Assembly (NCBI GenBank): GCA_023145575.1
Contig: JAGLDN010000356.1
Span: 1 to 5,329, forward strand
Reading direction: 5' to 3'
Length of the DNA stretch: 5,329 nt
Source: Psychromonas sp.
Lineage (GTDB): Bacteria > Pseudomonadota > Gammaproteobacteria > Enterobacterales > Psychromonadaceae
Positions within the stretch are counted from its first letter, which is position 1, and every line of letters starts with the position of its first letter. Positions 1 to 5,329 of the stretch are shown here, in pieces. The notes beneath the pieces were generated by a model, which saw only the letters and a list, made by a program, of their open reading frames with translations, had not been told where the DNA came from and ran no database searches. Both the position numbers and the translations under genes were made by a program.

Positions 1-185
1 GTTATTCTACATAGGTATTTTATAACAACGCGCCTTGGTGCTAGTTGCCTTACCCTGCGGTGCACATGCTCGAAAACCAAGACTGTGTTACAATAATCGA
101 AAAGTGAACAACAATTCCTTAATATTGTGCCTTGTTCAGATTATCGAGCTTGAGCCTGACAAAGCATTTTTACGTCACATGGGTA
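1..185 (+). mobile_element. MITE copy 1, right-hand part (left part lies outside the window)
   Basis: This non-coding segment matches positions 4577-4761 base for base in length (185 and 185) with about 23 differences by eye, so roughly 88% identity and no gaps. It ends with the inverted terminal sequence at 164-185, whose reverse complement begins TACCCATGTGACGTAAAA and matches the left end of copy 3 (from 5232). A TA (186-187) follows, as expected for TA-target elements of the IS630/Tc1-mariner type. No open frame of note crosses it: the frame that would join the downstream transposase hits TGA at 151-153. The left end and central hairpin are off-window, so full length is inferred from copy 2. 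Confidence 0.85.
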
Positions 186-375
186 TAGTCCAAATTTAAA
201 CCCTATCGAACGGCTTTGGAAAGTCATGAATGAGCATGCAAGAAATAATAAATATTTCCCCTCTCCAAAAGACTTCCGGCGAAGTATTGATAATTTTTTT
301 GATAGCACATTACCAAAAATTGGTCATGCTTTAACAGGTAGAATTAATGATAACTTTCAGATCTTCAATTTTTGA
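186..375 (+). pseudogene. IS630-family transposase, C-terminal fragment
   Basis: Reading TAT AGT CCA from 184 gives about 63 residues beginning YSPNLNPIERLWK and ending in TGA at 373-375. The NPIERLW block is the signature around the third acidic residue (Glu at 208-210) of the DDE catalytic triad of IS630-family transposases. The rest of the C-terminal domain (RNNKYF, then RINDNFQIF) also fits that family. The N-terminal DNA-binding region and the two catalytic Asp residues are absent. The sequence directly upstream is MITE copy 1, which contributes the first two bases of the Tyr codon, so the gene is most simply read as interrupted by MITE insertion at a TA inside the Tyr-Ser codons. The remainder should lie to the left of the window unless it has been deleted. 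The fragment cannot encode an active enzyme. Confidence 0.85.
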
Positions 376-384
376 TGAATGGAA

Positions 385-408
385 GCATTTTGAAGTGGCA
401 TTGGTATA
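385..408 (+). repeat. Putative right terminal inverted repeat of the IS630 remnant (including TA target)
   Basis: Ten bases after the transposase stop lies a segment whose reverse complement begins TATACCAATGCCACTTCAAA. Its position just beyond the transposase stop and its TA edge (407-408) are those expected for an IS630 end. It matches the MITE ends at 19 of 24 positions (copy 1 right end), 18 of 24 (copy 3 left end) and 18 of 24 (copy 2 left end), TA included. The matching left IS end is not in the window, so the exact boundary is inferred. Confidence 0.6.
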
Positions 409-457
409 GAATGGTTATAAGTAGTGAAATTCTTCAATACAGAAATATGGAAAAATT

Positions 458-1666
458 GTGCGTAAACGGTTAAATCTTTTATTTGTTTTAATGACAATGA
501 TCATTTTATCCCCAATGGCGATAGATATTTATTTACCATCTATGCCTGCAATGTCATTAGAGTTTAATGTGTCGTTAAGCTTAATTCAGTCCACATTAGG
601 TTTTTTCATGTTTTCAATGGGTGTTGGGCAAATTTTAATTGGTCCACTTGCCGATAGATTTGGTCGTAGACCAATCGCATTAATGGGCATCTCACTTTAT
701 ATCGCAAGCAGTTTTCTGGGGGCTAATGCAGAAGTTTTTGAGCTATTACAAACCGCAAGGGTGTTACAAGGCATCGGTGCTTGTGCAACATCAATTGTTG
801 TTTATAGTGCAGTACGAGACAGTTTTACTCAGGCTAAAAGTGCACAGTATTACAGTTACCTTAATGGGGCTATCTGTATTATACCAGCACTTGCACCATC
901 GTTTGGTGGGTTTCTCGCATTGTATTTTGGGTGGCGTTCAACGTTTATTTTTATGACGTTGTTTGCGATACTTGTACTGTTTATCGTTATATTTGAACTC
1001 CCTGAAACACGGCCGAAAAATACAGATGAGAGTGGAAGAATTTATAATTTTCAGCGTTATACAATCATTTTAAAAGATCGGCATTTTCTATTTTATTCCC
1101 TTGCCTGCATGGCTGCAATGGCTTCAATTCTTGATTATGTATCATATGCGCCGGATTGGCTAATTAATCACTTAGGTGTATCAGAAATGATATTTAGTGC
1201 ACTTTTTGGTTTAAATGCAGTTGTTAATATTATTGCGGCTTTTGTAGCACCAATTGTCATTAAACGTTTCGGTAATCGTCAAACGGTGATCATTGCTTTT
1301 GTCACTATGTTAGCATCTGCTATCACTCAAATTGTAATTCATGCTTGGGGTTTTTCAACAGGACTTGCTGGTGCTTATGCTTTTATGCTTCCGATGATGT
1401 TGTTAGGGATAGGATTTTCTTTATTGGTGGGTCCTGCAACAACAATGGCACTTTCCTCTTTTAGTGATCGAGCGGGTACTGCTGCAGCAATACTCGGTTG
1501 CATTCAGATGAGTGGCGCGGCATTGTTAGTGGCACTTATGCAGCTAAGTAATTTAACAGCGCCTTATGCCGTTGCATTTTTGATCGGGGGATTGATGATT
1601 CCTTTTTTAATGATCATGCTGATGCCTTATCTTGCTGATCTCCATCAAGAAAAGGCGTGTCACTAA
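458..1666 (+). CDS. Bcr/CflA-family MFS drug:H+ antiporter (first of tandem pair)
   Basis: This 402-residue inner-membrane protein has the length and roughly 12 hydrophobic segments of DHA1-type major facilitator efflux pumps. Visible landmarks are the TM1 signature D23-x-YLP-x-x-P, motif A at 57-71 (GQILIGPLADRFGRR) between TM2 and TM3, motif B R101-x-x-Q104-G105 in TM4, and motif C around PALAPSFGG (143-151) followed by GWR at 158-160. A hydrophilic central loop near 182-210 separates the two halves. The family exports drugs such as bicyclomycin, or metabolites, by proton exchange; the substrate here is unknown. The start is GTG at 458 behind a weak GGAAA (449-453). It is supported because the N-terminus aligns with the next gene from residue 5. 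An ATG at 447 is out of frame. Asp226 and Asp233 in or next to TM7 replace Val and Gly of the neighbour, which is unusual. The gene begins 50 bp after the IS630 remnant and is probably co-transcribed with the next gene. Confidence 0.93.
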   Translation: MRKRLNLLFVLMTMIILSPMAIDIYLPSMPAMSLEFNVSLSLIQSTLGFFMFSMGVGQILIGPLADRFGRRPIALMGISLYIASSFLGANAEVFELLQTARVLQGIGACATSIVVYSAVRDSFTQAKSAQYYSYLNGAICIIPALAPSFGGFLALYFGWRSTFIFMTLFAILVLFIVIFELPETRPKNTDESGRIYNFQRYTIILKDRHFLFYSLACMAAMASILDYVSYAPDWLINHLGVSEMIFSALFGLNAVVNIIAAFVAPIVIKRFGNRQTVIIAFVTMLASAITQIVIHAWGFSTGLAGAYAFMLPMMLLGIGFSLLVGPATTMALSSFSDRAGTAAAILGCIQMSGAALLVALMQLSNLTAPYAVAFLIGGLMIPFLMIMLMPYLADLHQEKACH

Positions 1667-1701
1667 AATAAAGGATTTTGTAATAACTTTTGGGGTTCTA
1701 C

Positions 1702-2904
1702 ATGAAGAAATCACTCAGCAATCAAGTTAATATTTTATTTGTATCAATGACAATGGTCGTATTAAATCCTTTGGCGACTGATATTTACTTACCTTCTCTA
1801 CCAGTGATGGCGTCAGAATTTAATGTGTCATTAAGCAGTGTTGAATCAACGCTTGCTTTGTATATGTTGGCACTGGGTGTGGGGCAAATTTTAATTGGTC
1901 CACTTTCCGATAGATTTGGTCGTAGACCAATTGCATTGTGTGGGCTCATATTTTATATCGCAAGTAGTCTAGTGGCAGCGTATACTCATATTTTTTTGCT
2001 ATTAGAAATTACAAGAGTGACACAAGGGATTGCAACTTGTGCGACATCAATTGTGGTTTTTAGTGTAGTCAGAGACAGCTGTGATAACGTTAAAAGTGCA
2101 TATTATTACAGTTACATTAATGGTGCTCTGTGTGTAATCCCGGCGCTTGCACCAACATTGGGTGGCTGGCTGGCATCAATGTTTGGCTGGCGTTCAACGT
2201 TTTTATTTATGGCTTTATTTGCTTTCATTGTACTCTTTATTGTGATGTTTAAACTCCCTGAAACACGTCCTAAAAATACAGATGTGAGTGGAAAAATTTA
2301 CCATATTGAACGCTATAAACCTGTTTTAAAAGAGCGCGTATTTTTATTTTATGCTTTTGCTTGTATGGCGGGTATGGCACCAATTTTAGTTTATATCTCT
2401 TATGCGCCAGGGTGGTTAATTAAGCATTTAGGTGTATCAGAAATGACCTTTAGTTGGCTCTTTGCCTTAAATGCGCTAGTTACTATTGTAGGGGCTTTCT
2501 CTACAGCGATTTTAATTAAACGTTTTGGTAAGCGTATGACGGTTATCATTGCACTTTCAACGATGCTTGCCTCAGCTGTGATTGAAATCGCAGCTCAGTT
2601 TTGGGGGCCTGCCACAGGGCTTGCAGCGGCTTATGCCTTTATGCTTCCCATGATGTTGTTGGGTGTTGGTTTTGCCTTTTTACTCGGTCCTGCAACATCA
2701 ATGGCGCTTGCACCTTTTGGTGATCGTGCGAGTACGGCTTCAGGTCTGTTAGGTTTCATCCAAATGAGTGGCGCGGCTGTCATCGCAGTACTTATTGAGC
2801 AAACTAATTTAACAGCGCCATATGCTGTTGGATTTTTGATGGGTGCTTTGATGATTGTTTTTTTAGTGATGATGGCTTTTCATCAAGAAAGAAATGTAAC
2901 ATAA
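1702..2904 (+). CDS. Bcr/CflA-family MFS drug:H+ antiporter (second of tandem pair)
   Basis: This 400-residue, 12-TM inner-membrane efflux protein of the DHA1 group is a paralogue of the gene just upstream. The two are roughly 65% identical by eye, with a constant four-residue offset and no internal gaps. Landmarks are D27-x-YLP-x-x-P in TM1, motif A at 61-75 (GQILIGPLSDRFGRR), R105-x-x-Q108-G109 in TM4, PALAPTLGG (147-155) and GWR (162-164). Near 338-358 it keeps the conserved FGDRAS...GFIQMSGAA region. I chose ATG 1702 over the upstream in-frame TTG 1690: the bases TTGGGG at 1690-1695 sit at ribosome-binding distance, and the family N-terminus starts close to this Met. The gap after the first gene's stop is 35 bp without a terminator, so a two-gene operon is likely. 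The specific substrate cannot be told from sequence. Confidence 0.93.
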   Translation: MKKSLSNQVNILFVSMTMVVLNPLATDIYLPSLPVMASEFNVSLSSVESTLALYMLALGVGQILIGPLSDRFGRRPIALCGLIFYIASSLVAAYTHIFLLLEITRVTQGIATCATSIVVFSVVRDSCDNVKSAYYYSYINGALCVIPALAPTLGGWLASMFGWRSTFLFMALFAFIVLFIVMFKLPETRPKNTDVSGKIYHIERYKPVLKERVFLFYAFACMAGMAPILVYISYAPGWLIKHLGVSEMTFSWLFALNALVTIVGAFSTAILIKRFGKRMTVIIALSTMLASAVIEIAAQFWGPATGLAAAYAFMLPMMLLGVGFAFLLGPATSMALAPFGDRASTASGLLGFIQMSGAAVIAVLIEQTNLTAPYAVGFLMGALMIVFLVMMAFHQERNVT

Positions 2905-3087
2905 AATAATACCAATAATATTGAGTTTGTTTGCCAATATCACGTAGAAAGTGAGCGCATTCGATACGAGAATTGCTGTAAATATGCCATTTTTATAAAA
3001 CTTTCAAGACACCGTGATCCTTTTTAATCCGTAATATTAATAGCTTATTGACTGTTATCGGTATTGATTGTATTTAATGGAATATTG

Positions 3088-4170
3088 TTAAAGCATATTA
3101 GTACGTTGGCAATACGCAATCGATTTTTCCAATAATTCAGTGGCTGTTTGTTTGCACTCAGGCAATGCGGCATCGCAAGTGTTAATGGGATTGGTTCGTT
3201 CACCCCATTGGATGTAAGCGGCTCCCCATGTTAACCCCGCACCAAATGCGGCACTAAGGATTTTGTTATAGGGTTTAATTCTACCAGTTTCAACCGCTTC
3301 ACATAATGCAATTGGTACCGTTGCAGCAGAGGTGTTGCCGTATTTTTCAATATTAATAATTACTTTTTCATGTGCAATGCCAGAAAAATCACAAAACGAA
3401 TCAATAATGCGCCGGTTTGCTTGATGTGGGATAACAACATCAATCTCTCCAACGGAGAGTTGTGCCTCTTGAAGTACTTTATGTGATGATGCGTTCATGG
3501 CTTTCACTGCGTTTTTGAAAATGTCTTTTCCGTCAAAATTAAAGCTAAAGTTACCGTTGTTTTTAGAAAAACGATCCATTGCAGTGCCAAAATATGGTAT
3601 TGAAAGTGAATCCCGCCCTTTACTATCACAGCCTAATTTTGCTACCAACAAACCCGTTTTTGTTGTTGTTTGGCTTAATACTACAGCACCTGCACCATCG
3701 CCAAATAACACCGCAGTATCGCGTTTGCTCCAATTTAAATAAAAGCTAAGGCGCTCCGCACCAATAATCACTGCATGTTTGTAGTTACCCATCCGGATCA
3801 TATTTGTTGCTATTTCAAGAGCGTACAGAAAGCCAGTGCAAGCTGCGTTTAAATCAAATGAAGTCGAATTTGATGCTTGGATGTTAGCTTGTACTTTTGA
3901 TGCTATATTAGGAATTAATGTATCAGGTGAGCAGGTTGCAATGATAATTAAATCGATATCTTGCGCAGTTATTCCTGCAGCTGCAATTGCGTGCTCTGCG
4001 GCAACGGTTGCCATATCAGATGTTTCTACATGACTGATCCGACGCGTCTTAATACCTGTGCGGCTTTGGATCCATTTATCATTGGTGTCAACAAATGTAC
4101 TTAATTCATCATTGGTTAATACCGTTTCAGGTAGGCATTTCCCCCAGCCAGTAATTTGCGCGAAATACAT
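3088..4170 (-). CDS. fabH: 3-oxoacyl-ACP synthase III (KAS III, FabH family), stand-alone copy with C-terminal tail
   Basis: KAS III enzymes condense an acyl-CoA (usually acetyl-CoA) with malonyl-ACP to start type II fatty acid synthesis in the cytoplasm. All catalytic residues are visible: Cys111 in NAACTGF, His249 in VIPHQANRR and Asn279 in YGNTSAA. Also present are DKWIQSRTGI (31-40), GAERLS (137-142), the FGDGAGA loop (156-162) and the C-terminal GAGLTWGAAYIQWG (310-323). The canonical enzyme of about 317 residues ends near here, but this protein runs on to 360. The tail of about 37 residues (324-360) carries three cysteines and a charged helix-like end. ATG is preceded by AAAGGA (minus strand, 4177-4182) at good spacing. 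No acpP, fabD, fabG or plsX is adjacent, so this is not the usual fab-cluster gene. It may be a second housekeeping-like copy or one serving a special acyl primer. Substrate choice is not readable from sequence. Confidence 0.93.
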   Translation of the reverse strand: MYFAQITGWGKCLPETVLTNDELSTFVDTNDKWIQSRTGIKTRRISHVETSDMATVAAEHAIAAAGITAQDIDLIIIATCSPDTLIPNIASKVQANIQASNSTSFDLNAACTGFLYALEIATNMIRMGNYKHAVIIGAERLSFYLNWSKRDTAVLFGDGAGAVVLSQTTTKTGLLVAKLGCDSKGRDSLSIPYFGTAMDRFSKNNGNFSFNFDGKDIFKNAVKAMNASSHKVLQEAQLSVGEIDVVIPHQANRRIIDSFCDFSGIAHEKVIINIEKYGNTSAATVPIALCEAVETGRIKPYNKILSAAFGAGLTWGAAYIQWGERTNPINTCDAALPECKQTATELLEKSIAYCQRTNML

Positions 4171-4176
4171 GTTTAT

Positions 4177-4182
4177 TCCTTT
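4177..4182 (-). promoter_or_regulatory. Ribosome binding site of the fabH-like gene
   Basis: On the minus strand this reads AAAGGA, seven to eight bases before the ATG at 4170-4168. It is the strongest Shine-Dalgarno match near any start in the window and fixes the start of the 360-residue product. Confidence 0.7.
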
Positions 4183-4204
4183 TATATTTTTAACAAGTGT
4201 GGAC

Positions 4205-4438
4205 TATGTCCATGTGGTGTAAAGGTGATAAATCAGATCGGTGAATTATACGGAGCTACTCGACAGACAATCACCTAATACCGAATTAAAATAAAGACTT
4301 TAATTATTAACTGTCTGCACTAGGTCTAAATTTTATAGAGATCTTGATTAGTGAAGTAGTCAAGCACTTTGGGCTAAGGATCGAAAGCCAGTAATTAGTT
4401 ACAAGATCACTATGCCAGTTACCAATTAAAGTGCTTTA
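4205..4438 (+). mobile_element. Decayed relative of the MITE family, truncated on the right
   Basis: Bases 4205-4227 match the left end of copy 3 (5230-5252) at 18 of 23 positions. Further in, AATCACC at 4269-4275, a short variable stretch and a 22-base block at 4284-4305 reproduce copy 2, where the same order occurs at 4531-4537 and 4547-4568; the 22-base block is identical. Weaker similarity continues: GTTACAA near 4398-4404, and GTTACCAATTAAAGTGC (about 4418-4434) against ATTACCTAATATTGTGC of copy 2. It then stops where copy 2 begins, with no right terminal repeat. It is shorter than copy 2 and lacks the perfect hairpin. I read it as an old member into whose right side copy 2 inserted. It occupies the upstream region of the fabH-like gene. 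Confidence 0.6.
4245..4250 (-). promoter_or_regulatory. Candidate -10 element for the fabH-like gene
   Basis: The minus strand carries an exact TATAAT about 75 bases upstream of the ATG. No good -35 box lies at 16-18 bp: the hexamer at 17 bp is TGATTG, and TTGTCT sits at only 14 bp. The call rests on the -10 alone. The site falls inside the decayed MITE relative (4205-4438), so if real, the promoter would be repeat-derived. Confidence 0.25.
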
Positions 4439-4440
4439 TA

Positions 4441-4761
4441 TACCCATGTTACCTCAATGTGCAAATTCAGCAAGGGAAATAGTACCAAGGTGCTAGGCAT
4501 AAATTTTCCCTCTCGGTGATTAACTGCGTTAATCACCGAGAGGGAAAATTAAAATAAAGACTTTAATTCCTAAATAGTTATTCTACATAGAGATTTTATG
4601 ACAACGCGTCTTGGTACTAGTTGCCTTGTCCTGCGGGGCACAAGCTCGGAAACCAAGACTGAGTTACAATAATCGAAAAGTGAACAACAATTACCTAATA
4701 TTGTGCCGTATTCTGATCATCGAGATTGCGCCGGACAAAGTATTTTTGCGTCAAATGGGTA
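4441..4761 (+). mobile_element. MITE copy 2, complete (321 bp)
   Basis: This is a non-coding element bounded by imperfect terminal inverted repeats: TACCCATGTTACCTC on the left, and a right end whose complement reads TACCCATTTGACGC. TA lies outside both ends (4439-4440 and 4762-4763), as expected for an IS630/Tc1-type TA duplication. The right 185 bp match copy 1 and the first 60 or so bp match copy 3. A perfect 23-bp hairpin sits about a fifth of the way in (4502-4550), followed by an AT-rich block (4547-4568) shared with the decayed copy at 4284-4305. There is no transposase frame, so it must be moved in trans. The likely source is an IS630-type enzyme, because its ends resemble the IS630 end at 385-408. 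Confidence 0.85.
4502..4550. repeat. Perfect inverted repeat: 23-bp stem with 3-base loop
   Basis: The left arm 4502-4524 and right arm 4528-4550 are exactly complementary around the loop TGC (4525-4527). The apex GATTAACTGCGTTAATC recurs in copy 3 (5310-5326), where the outer left arm has a different sequence. No T-run follows on the plus strand, so it is not a standard Rho-independent terminator, although a stem of this size could still hinder transcription or replication. It is an internal part of the MITE rather than a gene-end signal. Confidence 0.95.
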
Positions 4762-4868
4762 TATAGTCGTCAGAATGGACACTAAGGCAAGGCGTAGTTT
4801 GATGATCTCTTAACGATAAGCGAAGCTAATCGCTTGCCACTAGTTTTAATAAAAAGACATTTAAACTC

Positions 4869-4884
4869 TAATGGCTAGCCATTA
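4869..4884. repeat. Perfect 16-bp palindrome
   Basis: TAATGGCTAGCCATTA is fully self-complementary with no loop. Its symmetry would suit a dimeric DNA-binding protein, but no gene start follows within useful distance, so an operator role is not supported. It is more likely a repeat-derived structure. Confidence 0.8.
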
Positions 4885-4908
4885 TAAATACTGCCAAGTT
4901 GTCCTCTC

Positions 4909-4931
4909 ATTAATTAACTACGTTAATTAAT
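4909..4931. repeat. Hairpin: 10-bp stem, 3-base loop, with MITE-like apex
   Basis: ATTAATTAAC (4909-4918) and GTTAATTAAT (4922-4931) are exact complements around the loop TAC. The apex TTAACTACGTTAA differs by one base from TTAACTGCGTTAA of copies 2 and 3, while the outer arms are unrelated. It is the third hairpin of this form in the window. Confidence 0.85.
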
Positions 4932-5077
4932 TGCTAAAGTTTACATGAAAAAGACACATTTAAACTTTCTGAGTTTTCGAGTTGTCACTCCAGCGGGAGG
5001 CAAACGTTTTAAAAGTAGACAAGTATCGATAGATCCAGTTAGATAGGAAGTTTTCCGATTAAGATCTGTTTATCTTA

Positions 5078-5242
5078 ATGTTTGCTATATTTTTTACCGT
5101 GAATGATAACGTGTATATACATTTTTTAGTTGATAGGGCTAATGCAAGCGTCTTGGCCGTTGGTGCGCTAACACAGCTTATTATGAAAACAAGGCAACCA
5201 TGCGTTGAAGCAATAGAAAAGGGATTAACTATACCCATGTGA
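5078..5242 (+). CDS. Short uncharacterised ORF, doubtful; runs into MITE copy 3
   Basis: ATG 5078 to TGA 5240-5242 gives 54 residues beginning MFAIFFTVNDNVYIHF and continuing through LAVGALTQLI and VEAIEKG. I recognise no family. The frame is open only from 5063, after a TAA, and no convincing ribosome binding site precedes the ATG. The last codons (ATA CCC ATG TGA) come from the left end of MITE copy 3 and its TA. If the ORF is real, the insertion therefore created its present C-terminus and it may be a truncated gene. A chance open frame is equally possible. Confidence 0.2.
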   Translation: MFAIFFTVNDNVYIHFLVDRANASVLAVGALTQLIMKTRQPCVEAIEKGLTIPM

Positions 5243-5329
5243 CGTAAAAGTGCAAATTCAGCAAGGGAAATAGTACCAAGGTGCTAGGCATAAAATTGAC
5301 TTCTGAGATGATTAACTGCGTTAATCACC
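5232..5329 (+). mobile_element. MITE copy 3, left part (runs off the window end)
   Basis: It begins TACCCATGTGACGTAAAAGT after TA (5230-5231) and follows copy 2 (from 4441) closely for about 60 bases, apart from a cluster of changes at positions 10-18. Near 5294-5309 it diverges in the left hairpin arm, then shares the apex and right-arm start with copy 2 through GATTAACTGCGTTAATCACC at the window end. It has the same orientation as copies 1 and 2. The remaining two-thirds lie beyond the window. Confidence 0.85.

Larger units (their letters stand above)
4851..4970 (+). repeat. Pair of short direct repeats flanking the palindrome and hairpin
   Basis: AAAAAGACATTTAAACTCT at 4851-4869 recurs as AAAAAGACACATTTAAACTT, continuing TCT, at 4948-4970. 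The second copy has two extra bases and one change. The pair brackets both the 16-bp palindrome and the 10-bp hairpin. The unit resembles the AT-rich block next to the MITE hairpin (4547-4568), so it may be a duplicated MITE piece. Confidence 0.6.
4764..5229. other. Non-coding, palindrome-rich interval; possible fifth, decayed MITE relative
   Basis: No recognisable gene lies here. The stretch contains a short inverted repeat AAGCGA/TCGCTT (4818-4835), a 16-bp palindrome (4869-4884), a 10-bp-stem hairpin (4909-4931) and a direct repeat (4851-4869 and 4948-4970). Several pieces resemble MITE parts in the same order: AAATACTGCCAAG (about 4887-4899) against AAATAGTACCAAG of copies 2 and 3; the hairpin apex TTAACTACGTTAA; an A-rich GACnnTTTAA block at 4948-4967; and GTTGTCACTCCAGCGGGAGG (4981-5000) against GTTGCCTTGTCCTGCGGGG of copy 2. 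Each match is weak alone; the shared order makes common descent plausible. Confidence 0.35.

Noticed and set aside
390..421. Promoter for the transporter pair within the IS630 end (TTGAAG at 390-395, TATAAG at 416-421)
   Set aside because: The spacer is 20 bp and neither hexamer is strong. It is possible but not supported well enough to annotate.
726..956. Open frame of 76 codons inside the first transporter gene
   Set aside because: It lies in another frame of a clearly coding gene with all family motifs, has no ribosome binding site, and its product resembles no family.
2905..3087. Terminator between the convergent second transporter and fabH-like genes
   Set aside because: I searched the 183 bp for a GC-rich stem followed by a T-run and found only short AT-rich inverted pieces such as CAATAATATTG. 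Nothing supports a Rho-independent terminator, and no gene is present.
3497..4033. Two plus-strand open frames (3497-3742 and 3836-4033) opposite the fabH-like gene
   Set aside because: Both are antisense shadows of the minus-strand gene, which has complete catalytic motifs and a good ribosome binding site.
4502..4550. Rho-independent terminator
   Set aside because: The stem is long and perfect, but no T-run follows on the plus strand and only a weak one on the minus strand. It is an internal part of a repeated element.
4205..5329. CRISPR array, because of several repeated units in about 1.1 kb
   Set aside because: The repeats are long (tens to hundreds of bases), diverged and irregularly spaced, with terminal inverted repeats and TA flanks. 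There are no short identical repeats with even spacers and no cas genes.

Overview
The window looks like an accessory or genome-plasticity stretch of an AT-rich gammaproteobacterium. A marine lineage of the Vibrio / Shewanella / Moritella / Photobacterium kind is my guess. It rests only on the AT-rich composition, the 360-residue stand-alone FabH with a C-terminal tail, and the density of small IS630-type repeats. Genus cannot be fixed from this sequence.

Layout. Positions 1-185 are the right part of a small non-coding transposable element (MITE copy 1). It abuts, and apparently interrupts, the last 63 codons of an IS630-family transposase (186-375), followed by what looks like the right end of that IS (385-408). 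Two tandem, co-directional Bcr/CflA-type drug:proton antiporters follow (458-1666 and 1702-2904, 35 bp apart). They align without gaps from residue 5 of the first and arose by duplication. After a 183-bp convergent gap with no clear terminator comes a minus-strand 3-oxoacyl-ACP synthase III (fabH-like, 3088-4170) with an intact Cys-His-Asn triad. From about 4205 to the end the DNA is mostly repeat-derived: a decayed MITE relative (4205-4438), a complete 321-bp MITE (copy 2, 4441-4761) with a perfect 23-bp central hairpin, a palindrome-rich stretch (4764-5229) that may hold another decayed relative, and the left third of MITE copy 3 (5232 to the window end).

How the parts relate. The two transporters probably form a small efflux operon. 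The FabH homologue is divergent in function and convergent in orientation, and nothing links it to them. The most interesting signal is the repeat system. The MITE ends match the right end of the broken IS630 at 18-19 of 24 positions, both use a TA target, and one MITE has landed inside the transposase gene just before its catalytic Glu. This suggests a non-autonomous family mobilised by an IS630-type transposase, with a central hairpin whose apex is kept while its arms vary. I saw no CRISPR array, tRNA, rRNA or new defence system.
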